A DNA stretch of 64,000 nt from CAVONV01 sp963697355 (lineage in GTDB: Bacteria > Acidobacteriota > Vicinamibacteria > Marinacidobacterales > DATDRI01), in contig CAVONV010000004.1 in the NCBI GenBank assembly GCA_963697355.1, forward strand, positions 62,001-126,000, written 5' to 3'. The position numbers and the translations under genes are program-made. Shown piece after piece: positions 36,289-43,645 of this stretch; within the stretch, counting starts at the first letter, position 1; each line of letters opens with the position of its first letter. The notes under the pieces are model-generated. The model saw only the letters and a list, made by a program, of their open reading frames with translations. It did no database searches and was not told the origin of the DNA.

Positions 36289-37551
36289 TTGACAACCCTT
36301 TCGAAAGCGCGTCGATTTCTTTTTGCGTCAATCGTGACGCTGGGATTGTGGGCGGTGAGCGCTCTCGCAATCATCATTGTCCTCCGTTGGATACCTCCTC
36401 GAGTACCAGAGCTTCCTCGGCTGGAAGATGTTCCATCGGAGGCCGGCCCATGGGTCATGATTCCCGATCGGATTCGTCGCGACGAAGCTCTGGCTTCGGT
36501 GTTGCACCGAAATGGTTTCAGCCCTCGCGAAATCCACGATGTCGCCCAGGCTCTCGGGGAGCAAATGAACCTGCGCCATCTTCGAGAGGGAGACGAGGTG
36601 GAGATTCACTTTGCGCCTGGCGGAAATGTGCAATCCGTTCGAATCCACCGGGGAGTACTCGAAACCTTTGAGGCGCAGCGCTTAGAGGAAGGTTGGGAAG
36701 GATGCCGCGTTCACGTTCCCGTGGAGCGTCGGGAAGTCATACGCCACGGCTCACTGCGATACGGCGGAAGTCTCTATATGAGTATGGAAGCAATGGGAGA
36801 GACTCCGGAGCTCACTGTCGCCTTTGCCGAGGTGTTTCAATGGGACTTCGATTTCTACACGCAAAGTCGAGAGGGCGACCGTTTCTCGGTAGTGGTGGAA
36901 AAGCTCTACCGAAACGACAAGTTCGCGGGGTATGGAGACTTGAAGGCCGCGCGATACATATCGGGCGAAGCTGACCTGGCGGCGTTCCTCTATCAGGACC
37001 CGACCGAGAAAAGGGACTACTACGACAGAGAAGGCAAGTCCATGCGGAAGGCGTTCCTGCGGGCTCCCCTGAAGTTCCGACGTATCAGCTCCGGATTCTC
37101 ATACAGTCGTCTCCATCCAGTTCACAAAAGAAGAATGCCGCACTTGGGCGTCGACTACGCGGCTCCCACCGGTACGCCGGTTCATTCTATCGCTGCGGGG
37201 ACGGTCACAGGAATTTCAAGAAAAGGAGCAGGCGGCAATCAGGTTACGATCCGCCACGCCATGGGATATGTCTCGAAATACCTGCATCTATCCAAGTTTG
37301 CCGGCGGACTCCGCGTCGGTAAACGTGTTCAGCAAAAGGAAGTCATTGGCCGAGTCGGGATGACGGGAACCGCCACCGGTCCTCATTTGGATTTCCGACT
37401 GTATCGGCACGGGAAAGTAGTGAATCCCTTGAAGCAAATCTATCCGCCCGGGCCACCGGTGCCGGCAGAATATATGGCTAGCTTTTCGAATCTGAAGAGA
37501 GAGTTGGAGCCGAAACTCCAAGCCAACGGCCTCTCCCGCCTAGCGGAATAG
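36289..37551 (+). CDS. M23 (LytM) metallopeptidase, MepM-like
   Basis: The product has 420 residues, TTG start with CAAGG just upstream. An N-terminal membrane anchor (FASIVTLGLWAVSALAIIIV) and an OapA/LysM-like middle region precede the LytM domain. Its Zn ligands are in MPHLGVDYAAPTGTPVHS and TGPHLDFRLYRHG, with VTIRHAMGYVSKYLHLSKF between. It would cleave peptidoglycan cross-links in the periplasm. Array (i) follows. Confidence 0.9.
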   Translation: MTTLSKARRFLFASIVTLGLWAVSALAIIIVLRWIPPRVPELPRLEDVPSEAGPWVMIPDRIRRDEALASVLHRNGFSPREIHDVAQALGEQMNLRHLREGDEVEIHFAPGGNVQSVRIHRGVLETFEAQRLEEGWEGCRVHVPVERREVIRHGSLRYGGSLYMSMEAMGETPELTVAFAEVFQWDFDFYTQSREGDRFSVVVEKLYRNDKFAGYGDLKAARYISGEADLAAFLYQDPTEKRDYYDREGKSMRKAFLRAPLKFRRISSGFSYSRLHPVHKRRMPHLGVDYAAPTGTPVHSIAAGTVTGISRKGAGGNQVTIRHAMGYVSKYLHLSKFAGGLRVGKRVQQKEVIGRVGMTGTATGPHLDFRLYRHGKVVNPLKQIYPPGPPVPAEYMASFSNLKRELEPKLQANGLSRLAE

Positions 37552-37593
37552 CGTCCTTGGTCGCGCGTTGATTTCGTTGTCGCGCCCAAATGT

Positions 37594-37625
37594 AGAACTC
37601 GAGTACCCAAGAACCCGAGAATCAG
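37594..37625. repeat. 8-bp periodic array (i1)
   Basis: AGAACTCGAGTACCCAAGAA and CCCGAGAATCAG, after the M23 gene. It is the approximate inverted complement of (i2), 22 bases further on. Confidence 0.8.
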
Positions 37626-37646
37626 GACGTGGGTCCGTTTTCTTTG

Positions 37647-37694
37647 TTCTTGAATTCTTGGGTTCTTGAGTTCTTGAATTCTTGAATTCTTGCC
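37647..37694. repeat. 8-bp periodic array (i2), six units
   Basis: TTCTTGAA-TTCTTGGG-TTCTTGAG-TTCTTGAA-TTCTTGAA-TTCTTGCC, ending 13 bases before the end of the convergent TPR-peptidase gene. Together with (i1) it can form an extended imperfect hairpin between the two convergent genes, possibly acting as a terminator. Confidence 0.9.
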
Positions 37695-37706
37695 CTTTGG
37701 CGTAGC

Positions 37707-39047
37707 CTAGTGATAGCGATCGAAATCCGCTTCCCAGGCGGTTTGGAACTCTTGATAGTCTAGCCCCACCACTTTCCTCAGTGTATCGTTCATGGTCTTT
37801 TGCTCAGCAAGGTGGTTGAGAATCTGAATGAGAGCACCACGGTTTCTTCTGGCAACAATGTAGTGGGTCGCGGCCAGGGACTCTAGATAGGCAAGACGAA
37901 CCTTGTCCTTTGCGTAGTGCAGGATCGAACCTTCCAAGCTCCACAGAGGTAGGAGGCGGCCGTTGTCTCTTGCCTTTTTGAGGGTCGAGTACATGTCCGA
38001 TGGAGACTCACCGGCCCGCAACTGGGCCAGACCTTCCTGGAACCAAGTTGGGCAGTTGCCGCCTGTTCGGGCATTGACGAAGCTATGGGTCAGTTCGTGT
38101 CGGAGAAGTTTGCGAAGCTTCGGGGTGACCTGGGCCATTCCCTCTACGGGTATGCGAAGTTGGCCGTCGTTGACCGCGGAGATCCAAGAGGGGGCGTCGG
38201 TGACATCTTCGAACTCGCGATGGGTGTACAAGATCACCGAGATTGGAGCCTGTGGGCTGAAGTGAAACTCTTGAGCTAGATCGGCGTACTCCTCATCGAG
38301 AGCAGCAGCTACAGAGCGGCCAATCGCTTCACTGACGACACCGTCGTAGCGAATGACGTACTTAGCATGTCGGATCTCATCGAACTCGATGTCCTGATCG
38401 TTTTCTCTGAGCACCTTCTTGAGCTTGTAGAGGAGATCAGAGCTTGGCGAGAGCTCTAGCGCCTTTTGCCACTCACGAAGTGCGAGTGCTGTCCGCCCTC
38501 GCCGATGGTAGACGTCGCCCAATTTTTCTCGAACGGTGGGATCGTTGGAAGACAGTCGTTTTGCCTGTTCGAGTTGCGTCTCTGCCGCTTGTAGATTGCC
38601 GCGACTAATGAAGAGCTCGGCCAACTCTACTCTTCCTGACATAGAGTCCGGCGCTACACTCAAGGCTTGGCGGTAGAGTCGTGAAGCCTTGTCTAGATCT
38701 CCTTCCCGAACCGCTTGGCGCGCCTCTTCGATGGTGGAGCTGATGGTCTCGTTCTTGAATGTTGCTGCCTCCGCGGGCTCAACTTCCGGGGGGGCAAGAG
38801 AATCGCTCCGCTCGATGTGATCCAGAAGCGATTTCGGGAAGCCAAATATGCTGCCCTTTCTTTCGTAATAAAGCTGGTCGCCATCCTCCCAGTACCGATC
38901 AACGTCGATCCGCCGACCGTTCTTCAAGTGCAGGACATCTGCAAAGAGTGTAGAAGCAATCGCTGAGACCATCACGAACGCTGACAGTAGACGCTGGCGA
39001 GACCATAGTCGCTCGATAGAGAGACTATTCCCGTGGTGTTTGGTCAT
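37707..39047 (-). CDS. Exported TPR protein with peptidase-MA-like zinc metalloprotease domain
   Basis: The product has 446 residues. The signal is LLSAFVMVSAIASTLFADVL. A short SH3-like segment (LHLKNGRRIDVDRYWEDGDQ) leads to TPRs (GDLDKASRLYRQALSVAPDS, RTALALREWQKALELSPSSD). The C-terminal gluzincin has the zinc motif HELTHSF and the downstream Glu in WFQEGLAQLRAG. It lies 12 bases after the DUF4388-SPOR gene and is co-transcribed with it. Substrate unknown; envelope remodelling is plausible from the SPOR partner. Confidence 0.85.
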   Translation of the reverse strand: MTKHHGNSLSIERLWSRQRLLSAFVMVSAIASTLFADVLHLKNGRRIDVDRYWEDGDQLYYERKGSIFGFPKSLLDHIERSDSLAPPEVEPAEAATFKNETISSTIEEARQAVREGDLDKASRLYRQALSVAPDSMSGRVELAELFISRGNLQAAETQLEQAKRLSSNDPTVREKLGDVYHRRGRTALALREWQKALELSPSSDLLYKLKKVLRENDQDIEFDEIRHAKYVIRYDGVVSEAIGRSVAAALDEEYADLAQEFHFSPQAPISVILYTHREFEDVTDAPSWISAVNDGQLRIPVEGMAQVTPKLRKLLRHELTHSFVNARTGGNCPTWFQEGLAQLRAGESPSDMYSTLKKARDNGRLLPLWSLEGSILHYAKDKVRLAYLESLAATHYIVARRNRGALIQILNHLAEQKTMNDTLRKVVGLDYQEFQTAWEADFDRYH

Positions 39048-39059
39048 CTCGGGCTCGAC

Positions 39060-41042
39060 TCAACGGATGAGCTTGGATACTGAGACTGGAACCGAGTCCG
39101 GAGAGCGCAAAGCGGGTGGGAGCGAGGCGACATTGCTGCGAGCGCTCTCCTCGGAATCGAAGAGACCCCAGAATACTCGATAGCATGAGCGTCCTCGATA
39201 AGAATAAGGGAGAAGGATGAGCTGCTTGGAATTGCCTGAGTTCCTGTAGGCACGGGTAGCATTCCCTGTGTCGCAGTAAACGCCGACGGCGATTGTGAAT
39301 TTGCTGTCCGCATTCGTGCTTCGCAAATGCTGGAGTTGTATGTTCGCCGCTTCTGGAATCTTGCCGTCCTGGAGGAGCTCGTGGCTTCTCGCCATTGCAG
39401 ATGTCGAGCTCGGTTGACCGGTCCCGGGGCTGCTGGGTTTCGGAGTCGTCGCTGTCTGCTTCTTGGGCGTCGGTGTCTGAGCAGATGCTGTCGGTGGCTG
39501 ACGAGAGGGAGTCGTCGCCGTAGCTGACTTCTGAGCGGTGGGAGGCGTCTCTTGTTCTCCTCCGGTTCCTTTCTGGGTGGATGTCGGCCGGTCTGAAGCA
39601 TTTCCAGGTGGAGAGTCGTCGCTTGCTGTCGACTTGGCAGGGGTGGTGCCTGCTGGTCCTTCCGACGCTGTAGGGCCGGTTGGAGAAGGTATCGCGGAAG
39701 AGGTCGGTGTCGCGCTCCTGCCCTGCTGGCTGCCTGGAGTCGTCCGCGTCTGGTCTTGAGAAGTCGCCGTCTTTTTGGGTGTATCCGTTGGGCCGGCTTC
39801 AGCGGAAAAGAACATCGGCCAAATAAAGTAGTACCCCGCTGCGATTCCGCTAATGAGTAGAACCAAACCGGCCACTCCGATGAGCAGTTTTTTCTTCGAA
39901 TTCCCAGCGCCTTCTCTCATCCGACGAGGACTAAGGGGGACTCTTTGAGAGACCGGCTCTTCGGGTAGCTCGGGCTCGTCGAGGAGTAAGCTTGGAGTGC
40001 CCTTGTCCACTATGCTCGCCAGTGGTGGAGACGCCTGCGGAGGCTGCACGAGCGGTGGAGGCTGCACGAGCGGTGGAGGCTGCACGAGCGGTGGAGGTTC
40101 CACGAGGGGGGGAGATGAAGCGGGCGTTTGAATGGGCTCCGCCATTTGCGGCGGTGGTGCTAGAGGCTCGGGAGGAGGCGTCAGGGGTTGTTCGAGTCCT
40201 TCAAAGGGTTTTGGTTCCGTGTCTAGGATGGTCTGATCGAGTGGCTCTGGCGCACGCGACGCGTCCGAGCCTACACCAAGTATTTCATCAGGGGCCAAAG
40301 AGAGTACATCTTCTTGAACCGGCTCCATTGGCACGGCACCAACATCGCGTGCTTTGCGGACGGCTCCGAGTAGTTGAGCGCCGGCAAGAACTTTGCAAAC
40401 TTCGAACTCACTTAGTGTGGACAAGGCGCCGATCTGCTTGATCGTTTTTACTCCGTCGACGAACCTTAGGATGTCTTGAGTCGGCTCATCGGCTTCGGTT
40501 TCCTTCAAAAAGGACGCGACATTCTCGGTCGGAGAGAAAACGCTGTCGAGAGAGCCGAGCTCTTCGAGGACCCAATCGCGGCGCTGCATCCGCCGAATGC
40601 TGTTGAACATGAGTCTCGGTGTCGACAGCTCCAAGTCGATGGCGCCCTTTGGGAGAGACCCGTCCGCAAATTGGTGGTTACCTTCCTTCCAGCCGAAGAG
40701 ATCCGTCAGTATCTTCTCGACTTTCAGACGTGCCGCATCAGCTAGCTCCCGTTGAGATATGTATCCAAGCTCTGTGAGTACCTTTGCCAGCGGGTTTCCC
40801 GGGGAAACCCGCGCCTGCGCAATTTGCATTTGATCGGGGCCGAGCTTGCCTTCTTCAACGAGGATGGATGCCAGTTGGTCCTTCGGATCGTTCGAAGCCG
40901 CAAATAGGATTTGCCCGTCGCGGAGGTAGACGGCTTTTTGTAGGGGTGCGCGCTCGAGCTTGAGCGATCCGGTCGCTTTAGCTTGGCTGAGCTCAGTTAG
41001 GAGAGACAAAACGCCCTTTTGGGCGAGATTTCCACTTTCCAT
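39060..41042 (-). CDS. DUF4388 - transmembrane - SPOR domain protein
   Basis: The product has 660 residues. The cytoplasmic DUF4388 domain (LAQKGVLSLLTELSQAKATG, LQKAVYLRDGQILFAASNDP) and helical adaptor precede a Pro-rich stretch with PPLVQP repeats. One transmembrane helix follows (KKLLIGVAGLVLLISGIAAG). A periplasmic Ser/Thr/Pro/Gln linker of about 150 residues ends in a SPOR-like domain (SKFTIAVGVYCDTGNATRAY, SCYRVFWGLFDSEESARSN). SPOR domains bind denuded septal peptidoglycan, so this would join an internal DUF4388 signalling module to the cell wall. It heads an operon with the TPR-metalloprotease. Confidence 0.83.
   Translation of the reverse strand: MESGNLAQKGVLSLLTELSQAKATGSLKLERAPLQKAVYLRDGQILFAASNDPKDQLASILVEEGKLGPDQMQIAQARVSPGNPLAKVLTELGYISQRELADAARLKVEKILTDLFGWKEGNHQFADGSLPKGAIDLELSTPRLMFNSIRRMQRRDWVLEELGSLDSVFSPTENVASFLKETEADEPTQDILRFVDGVKTIKQIGALSTLSEFEVCKVLAGAQLLGAVRKARDVGAVPMEPVQEDVLSLAPDEILGVGSDASRAPEPLDQTILDTEPKPFEGLEQPLTPPPEPLAPPPQMAEPIQTPASSPPLVEPPPLVQPPPLVQPPPLVQPPQASPPLASIVDKGTPSLLLDEPELPEEPVSQRVPLSPRRMREGAGNSKKKLLIGVAGLVLLISGIAAGYYFIWPMFFSAEAGPTDTPKKTATSQDQTRTTPGSQQGRSATPTSSAIPSPTGPTASEGPAGTTPAKSTASDDSPPGNASDRPTSTQKGTGGEQETPPTAQKSATATTPSRQPPTASAQTPTPKKQTATTPKPSSPGTGQPSSTSAMARSHELLQDGKIPEAANIQLQHLRSTNADSKFTIAVGVYCDTGNATRAYRNSGNSKQLILLPYSYRGRSCYRVFWGLFDSEESARSNVASLPPALRSPDSVPVSVSKLIR
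40039..40095. repeat. 18-bp tandem repeat inside the DUF4388-SPOR gene
   Basis: GGAGGCTGCACGAGCGGT is repeated three times in a row with a decayed fourth copy. It encodes PPLVQP units of the linker on the minus strand and keeps frame (6 codons), so copy-number change would lengthen the linker. Confidence 0.85.
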
Positions 41043-41529
41043 TGTGTCCCTTGGCCAGGTAAGGCTGTGCTCACCATGCCAACTCTATCTCAGATTGGCA
41101 ATAAGATGTTCAGACTTCAGACACTACTTTAAATTCTAGCATAAAAACCCGCTTTCTTGCTAGCTAGCGTGTCTTGAGGTGTTCTGCGTTCCGCGTGGTC
41201 GTCGAGCAGCCTCTCGAGTTGACAGTCGTGTGTCAAGAAAGGTTGACAGTTCTAAGCGGTTCAATCTATTGGTGTTACTTCACAACGACTTTCGCGCTGT
41301 CAATACATCTTGACAGTTTTTTGCGAGTCGCCGCCGGCTCTCCCGTTCGGTCGGCGAGTAATTCCTTTTTCCCCTTTGGTTTAGGCGTTTTTGTGCGACG
41401 CCGCTCGCTTTGGCCCGGAGATTGCCCTATGGCATAGACAACCGGGGTCGGCCAGCCGGGTCGAGCACCTGGTGTTCAAATCGTTTTGGAGAGGAGGTGA
41501 GAAGAAGGAGGGAATCCCGTCTTGTAGAA

Positions 41530-41643
41530 GACCCTGTAGCGCGGTCTCGTGCCGCCGGCTGAAAGGCCGGAGAGCCGTGGTGGGGTCAGAAGGGCCTGTG
41601 GCTGCCCGCAGGGTTCGGCGGGCAGCCGCCAAACAAAAAGTTT
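41530..41643 (+). ncRNA. Structured leader upstream of the ComEA-like gene (candidate cis-RNA)
   Basis: GACCC (41530) can pair with GGGTC (41583-41587), enclosing CCGGC/GCCGG (41555-41559 with 41566-41570). A 9-10 bp stem GCTGCCCGC/GCGGGCAGC (601-609 with 618-626) follows. A short CAAAC-AAAAA-GTTTG hairpin ends just before the ribosome site AAAAAGGAGG. I could not match it to a known riboswitch. The remainder of 41043-41529 shows several TTGACAG copies (41219, 41243, 41311) but no gene. Confidence 0.35.
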
Positions 41644-41666
41644 GTGAACCCAAAAAGGAGGAAGAA

Positions 41667-42014
41667 ATGACTAAATCAAGAATGATTTTTCTTGGAATCT
41701 TTACGGTGATTGTTGTCGCGATGTGTGCTCCCGCGCATGCGGGACAGGACACGAACTCAAAAACAAAGACTGCCGATGAGCTCCTCGTCGACATCAACAC
41801 GGCTTCGGTGGAGGATCTGGCTCAACTGCCGGGCATTGGTGACAAGGTGGCGGAGCGGATCGTCAACTACAGGGAGAAGAACGGCCGGTTCCAGAAGACC
41901 GAAGAAATCATGAACGTGAGGGGCATCGGCGAGAAGACCTTCGTCAAACTTCGAGACCATTTGGTCGTAAAGAGCGATTCGAAGAAGAGCTCCACTAGTA
42001 AGAAGAAGTCCTAG
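41667..42014 (+). CDS. Secreted ComEA-like helix-hairpin-helix DNA-binding protein
   Basis: The product has 115 residues; ATG follows AAAAAGGAGGAAGAA. Signal peptide ends PAHAGQ. The helix-hairpin-helix pair is VDINTASVEDLAQLPGIGDK followed by VAERIVNYREKNGRF and IMNVRGIGEKTFVKLRDH, with a Lys/Ser-rich tail. ComEA proteins bind incoming double-stranded DNA in the periplasm for transformation. A prepilin-like gene follows, fitting a DNA-uptake or type IV pilus context. Confidence 0.88.
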   Translation: MTKSRMIFLGIFTVIVVAMCAPAHAGQDTNSKTKTADELLVDINTASVEDLAQLPGIGDKVAERIVNYREKNGRFQKTEEIMNVRGIGEKTFVKLRDHLVVKSDSKKSSTSKKKS

Positions 42015-42046
42015 CTGGCCGCAAGGGAGGATTGGGAATCGTGTGT

Positions 42047-42670
42047 ATGGCATCGGCATCAAAGAACCACGAACCTCCTGCCGTGCCTACTGCGGAGCCG
42101 AGAGCAATGTCGAGATGCGAAGCCGGCCGAACCTTGGTGGAAGTTCTGATGATGTTGGTTGTCATGTCGATCTTGGCGGGCATGGCAATCCCTCGAGCTT
42201 GGGTGCTCGTTCGGGAGTACCAGCTTCGAGGAGCTTCATTGTACATGCGTGGCCTCATAAGGCAGGTCCGGTCACTCGCGGTCTCCAAGAATACCTACGC
42301 TGCCATTGTTTTCGATCAGGTGGATGGCGGGCCGGAGCTCGCCATCCACTTCGATGGGAACGGAAACGGAATCCGACGCGCTGATATTCGATCGGGAATT
42401 GACAAGAAGCATCGGGGTCCCCTGAAGTTGGGAGATCTGTTCCCTGGGGTTCGCTACGGAAGCCCGGCCAATGAAACGGTGCCGGGATTTCCTCCGTTGA
42501 GGATTGGCCGCAGTCAGATTTTGTCTTTTTCCCCAATCGGCCAGTCGACGAGCGGAACTCTGTTCCTCAGTAATGAGTACGGGACTATTCACGCCATCGT
42601 CGTTCTCGGTGCGACCGGAAGAGTGAGAGTCGCTAGGTATTGGAATGGGCGGTGGGAGCCAGTCTCCTGA
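42047..42670 (+). CDS. Type IV pilin-like protein (FimT/GspH group)
   Basis: About 207 residues from ATG 42047; GTG 42041 or TTG 42032 are alternatives closer to GGAGG. The prepilin motif is CEAG|RTLVEVLMMLVVMSILA, with Glu at +5 and a hydrophobic N-terminal helix. The body resembles minor pseudopilins of the GspH/FimT type (RGLIRQVRSLAVSKNTYAAI, LFLSNEYGTIHAIVVLGATG). It would be processed by a PilD peptidase. FimT minor pilins can bind DNA, matching the adjacent ComEA-like gene. Confidence 0.83.
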   Translation: MASASKNHEPPAVPTAEPRAMSRCEAGRTLVEVLMMLVVMSILAGMAIPRAWVLVREYQLRGASLYMRGLIRQVRSLAVSKNTYAAIVFDQVDGGPELAIHFDGNGNGIRRADIRSGIDKKHRGPLKLGDLFPGVRYGSPANETVPGFPPLRIGRSQILSFSPIGQSTSGTLFLSNEYGTIHAIVVLGATGRVRVARYWNGRWEPVS

Positions 42671-42705
42671 AGTGTGGGAAACAGCAGGAGAAAAGGAGCA
42701 TAGTA

Positions 42706-42969
42706 ATGGAAGTCAAATTTCGTTGTTGTAATAGTGAAAAAATACGGGCCCTTGCTGATGTGGTGGTGTCTCGAGGCATCATCGTCAGAGGTTTCAAAGT
42801 CGTCGAAAAAGATGGCGATCTGTTTGTTGCGGTGCCCTCGAGGGACTTCATGGCCGATGGACAGAAGCGTTACTACAACCAGGTCTTATTCTCCGACGAT
42901 GAGGTGAGAAAGCAATTCCAAACCGAGTTGCTCGAGGACTATGAAAGATGGAAAGAAAAGGGAGGGTAA
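42706..42969 (+). CDS. SpoVG-family regulator
   Basis: The product has 87 residues; ATG 42706 follows AAAAGGAG. The SpoVG fold is recognisable in ADVVVSRGIIVRGFKVVEKD, GDLFVAVPSRDF, YYNQVLFSDDEVRKQFQTEL and LEDYERWK. SpoVG proteins bind nucleic acid and modulate septation, surface proteins and virulence genes in Firmicutes and spirochaetes. The first 20 residues (MEVKFRCCNSEKIRALADV) differ from the classical form, lacking the VTDVRIR opening. Confidence 0.78.
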   Translation: MEVKFRCCNSEKIRALADVVVSRGIIVRGFKVVEKDGDLFVAVPSRDFMADGQKRYYNQVLFSDDEVRKQFQTELLEDYERWKEKGG

Positions 42970-43047
42970 GCTAGGAAGTCAGGAGGAAGCACTTGCAGGG
43001 AAATTCGCGTCGCCGCACCGGTTGAGTACTCACGAAGCAACTCGAAT

Positions 43048-43641
43048 CTAGTCTTTCTCGATCGGCAGCGACATTTGGAGGGCAGATGGCGTTGCCGATT
43101 TGGCTTTCGGTCGGGTTCCGGGCAGTTCCAGAATCCTTCCAATGAAGCTCATCCAGCTCGAACGGCTCCGATCCGGGAGGCGGTAGTGTGGGATCTGCTT
43201 CTCATCGAGAAGCCGATCTACAATCCCGTCGATGTCCCGTTGAAAGTCCAAGTCGACGTCCCGAACACCGTCCCGGCGCAGCGTGAAGGTGACAGGAACT
43301 TTGAACAAAAAGTCATAGGTCGACATCCAAAAGTTGACGAGCTCATCTAGAACAGGATGCTGTCCCATCGCGGCAACGAGGTAAGCGTAATTGTCGAGTG
43401 CGGCCCGGTCACAAACGACCGTTTCACTCTGACCCGCTTCGGCAATTTCGGTGGCGATTTGAGTGTGGAGTATCCAGGACTGGGCTTCCAATGTGGTATC
43501 GCGATTGATGGGCAACGGACAGGATCGTGCAACTTCCATTACGATCCCGACACTGGAGTGGTGTTTCTTCAGTATGCCGGCAAGGTCATAGCACAATGTG
43601 GTCTTGCCGACTCCGTGACTGCCGATGAAGGCAATCTTCAC
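43048..43641 (-). CDS. NadR/Ttd14-like P-loop kinase or ATPase
   Basis: The product has 197 residues, GTG start. Walker A is GSHGVGKT at 7-14. A Walker B-like ETVVCDRAALDNYAYL is typical of the AAA_28/NadR-like nucleoside kinase group. The C-terminal tail is basic. It begins just past the stop of the GspE/PilB-like pseudo-ATPase gene and is probably co-transcribed. Since that partner lacks a Walker A lysine, this intact ATPase being translationally adjacent is notable. Confidence 0.78.
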   Translation of the reverse strand: MKIAFIGSHGVGKTTLCYDLAGILKKHHSSVGIVMEVARSCPLPINRDTTLEAQSWILHTQIATEIAEAGQSETVVCDRAALDNYAYLVAAMGQHPVLDELVNFWMSTYDFLFKVPVTFTLRRDGVRDVDLDFQRDIDGIVDRLLDEKQIPHYRLPDRSRSSWMSFIGRILELPGTRPKAKSATPSALQMSLPIEKD

Positions 43642-43645
43642 CTGA

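Noticed and set aside
12933..37694. Tandem arrays as possible CRISPR loci
   Set aside because: The units are 8 bp with no unique spacers and no cas genes nearby.
41400..41660. GEMM (cyclic dinucleotide) riboswitch upstream of the comEA-like gene
   Set aside because: The conserved CACGCACAGGGCAAACC and GACGCAAAGCC segments are absent; kept only as an unassigned structured leader.
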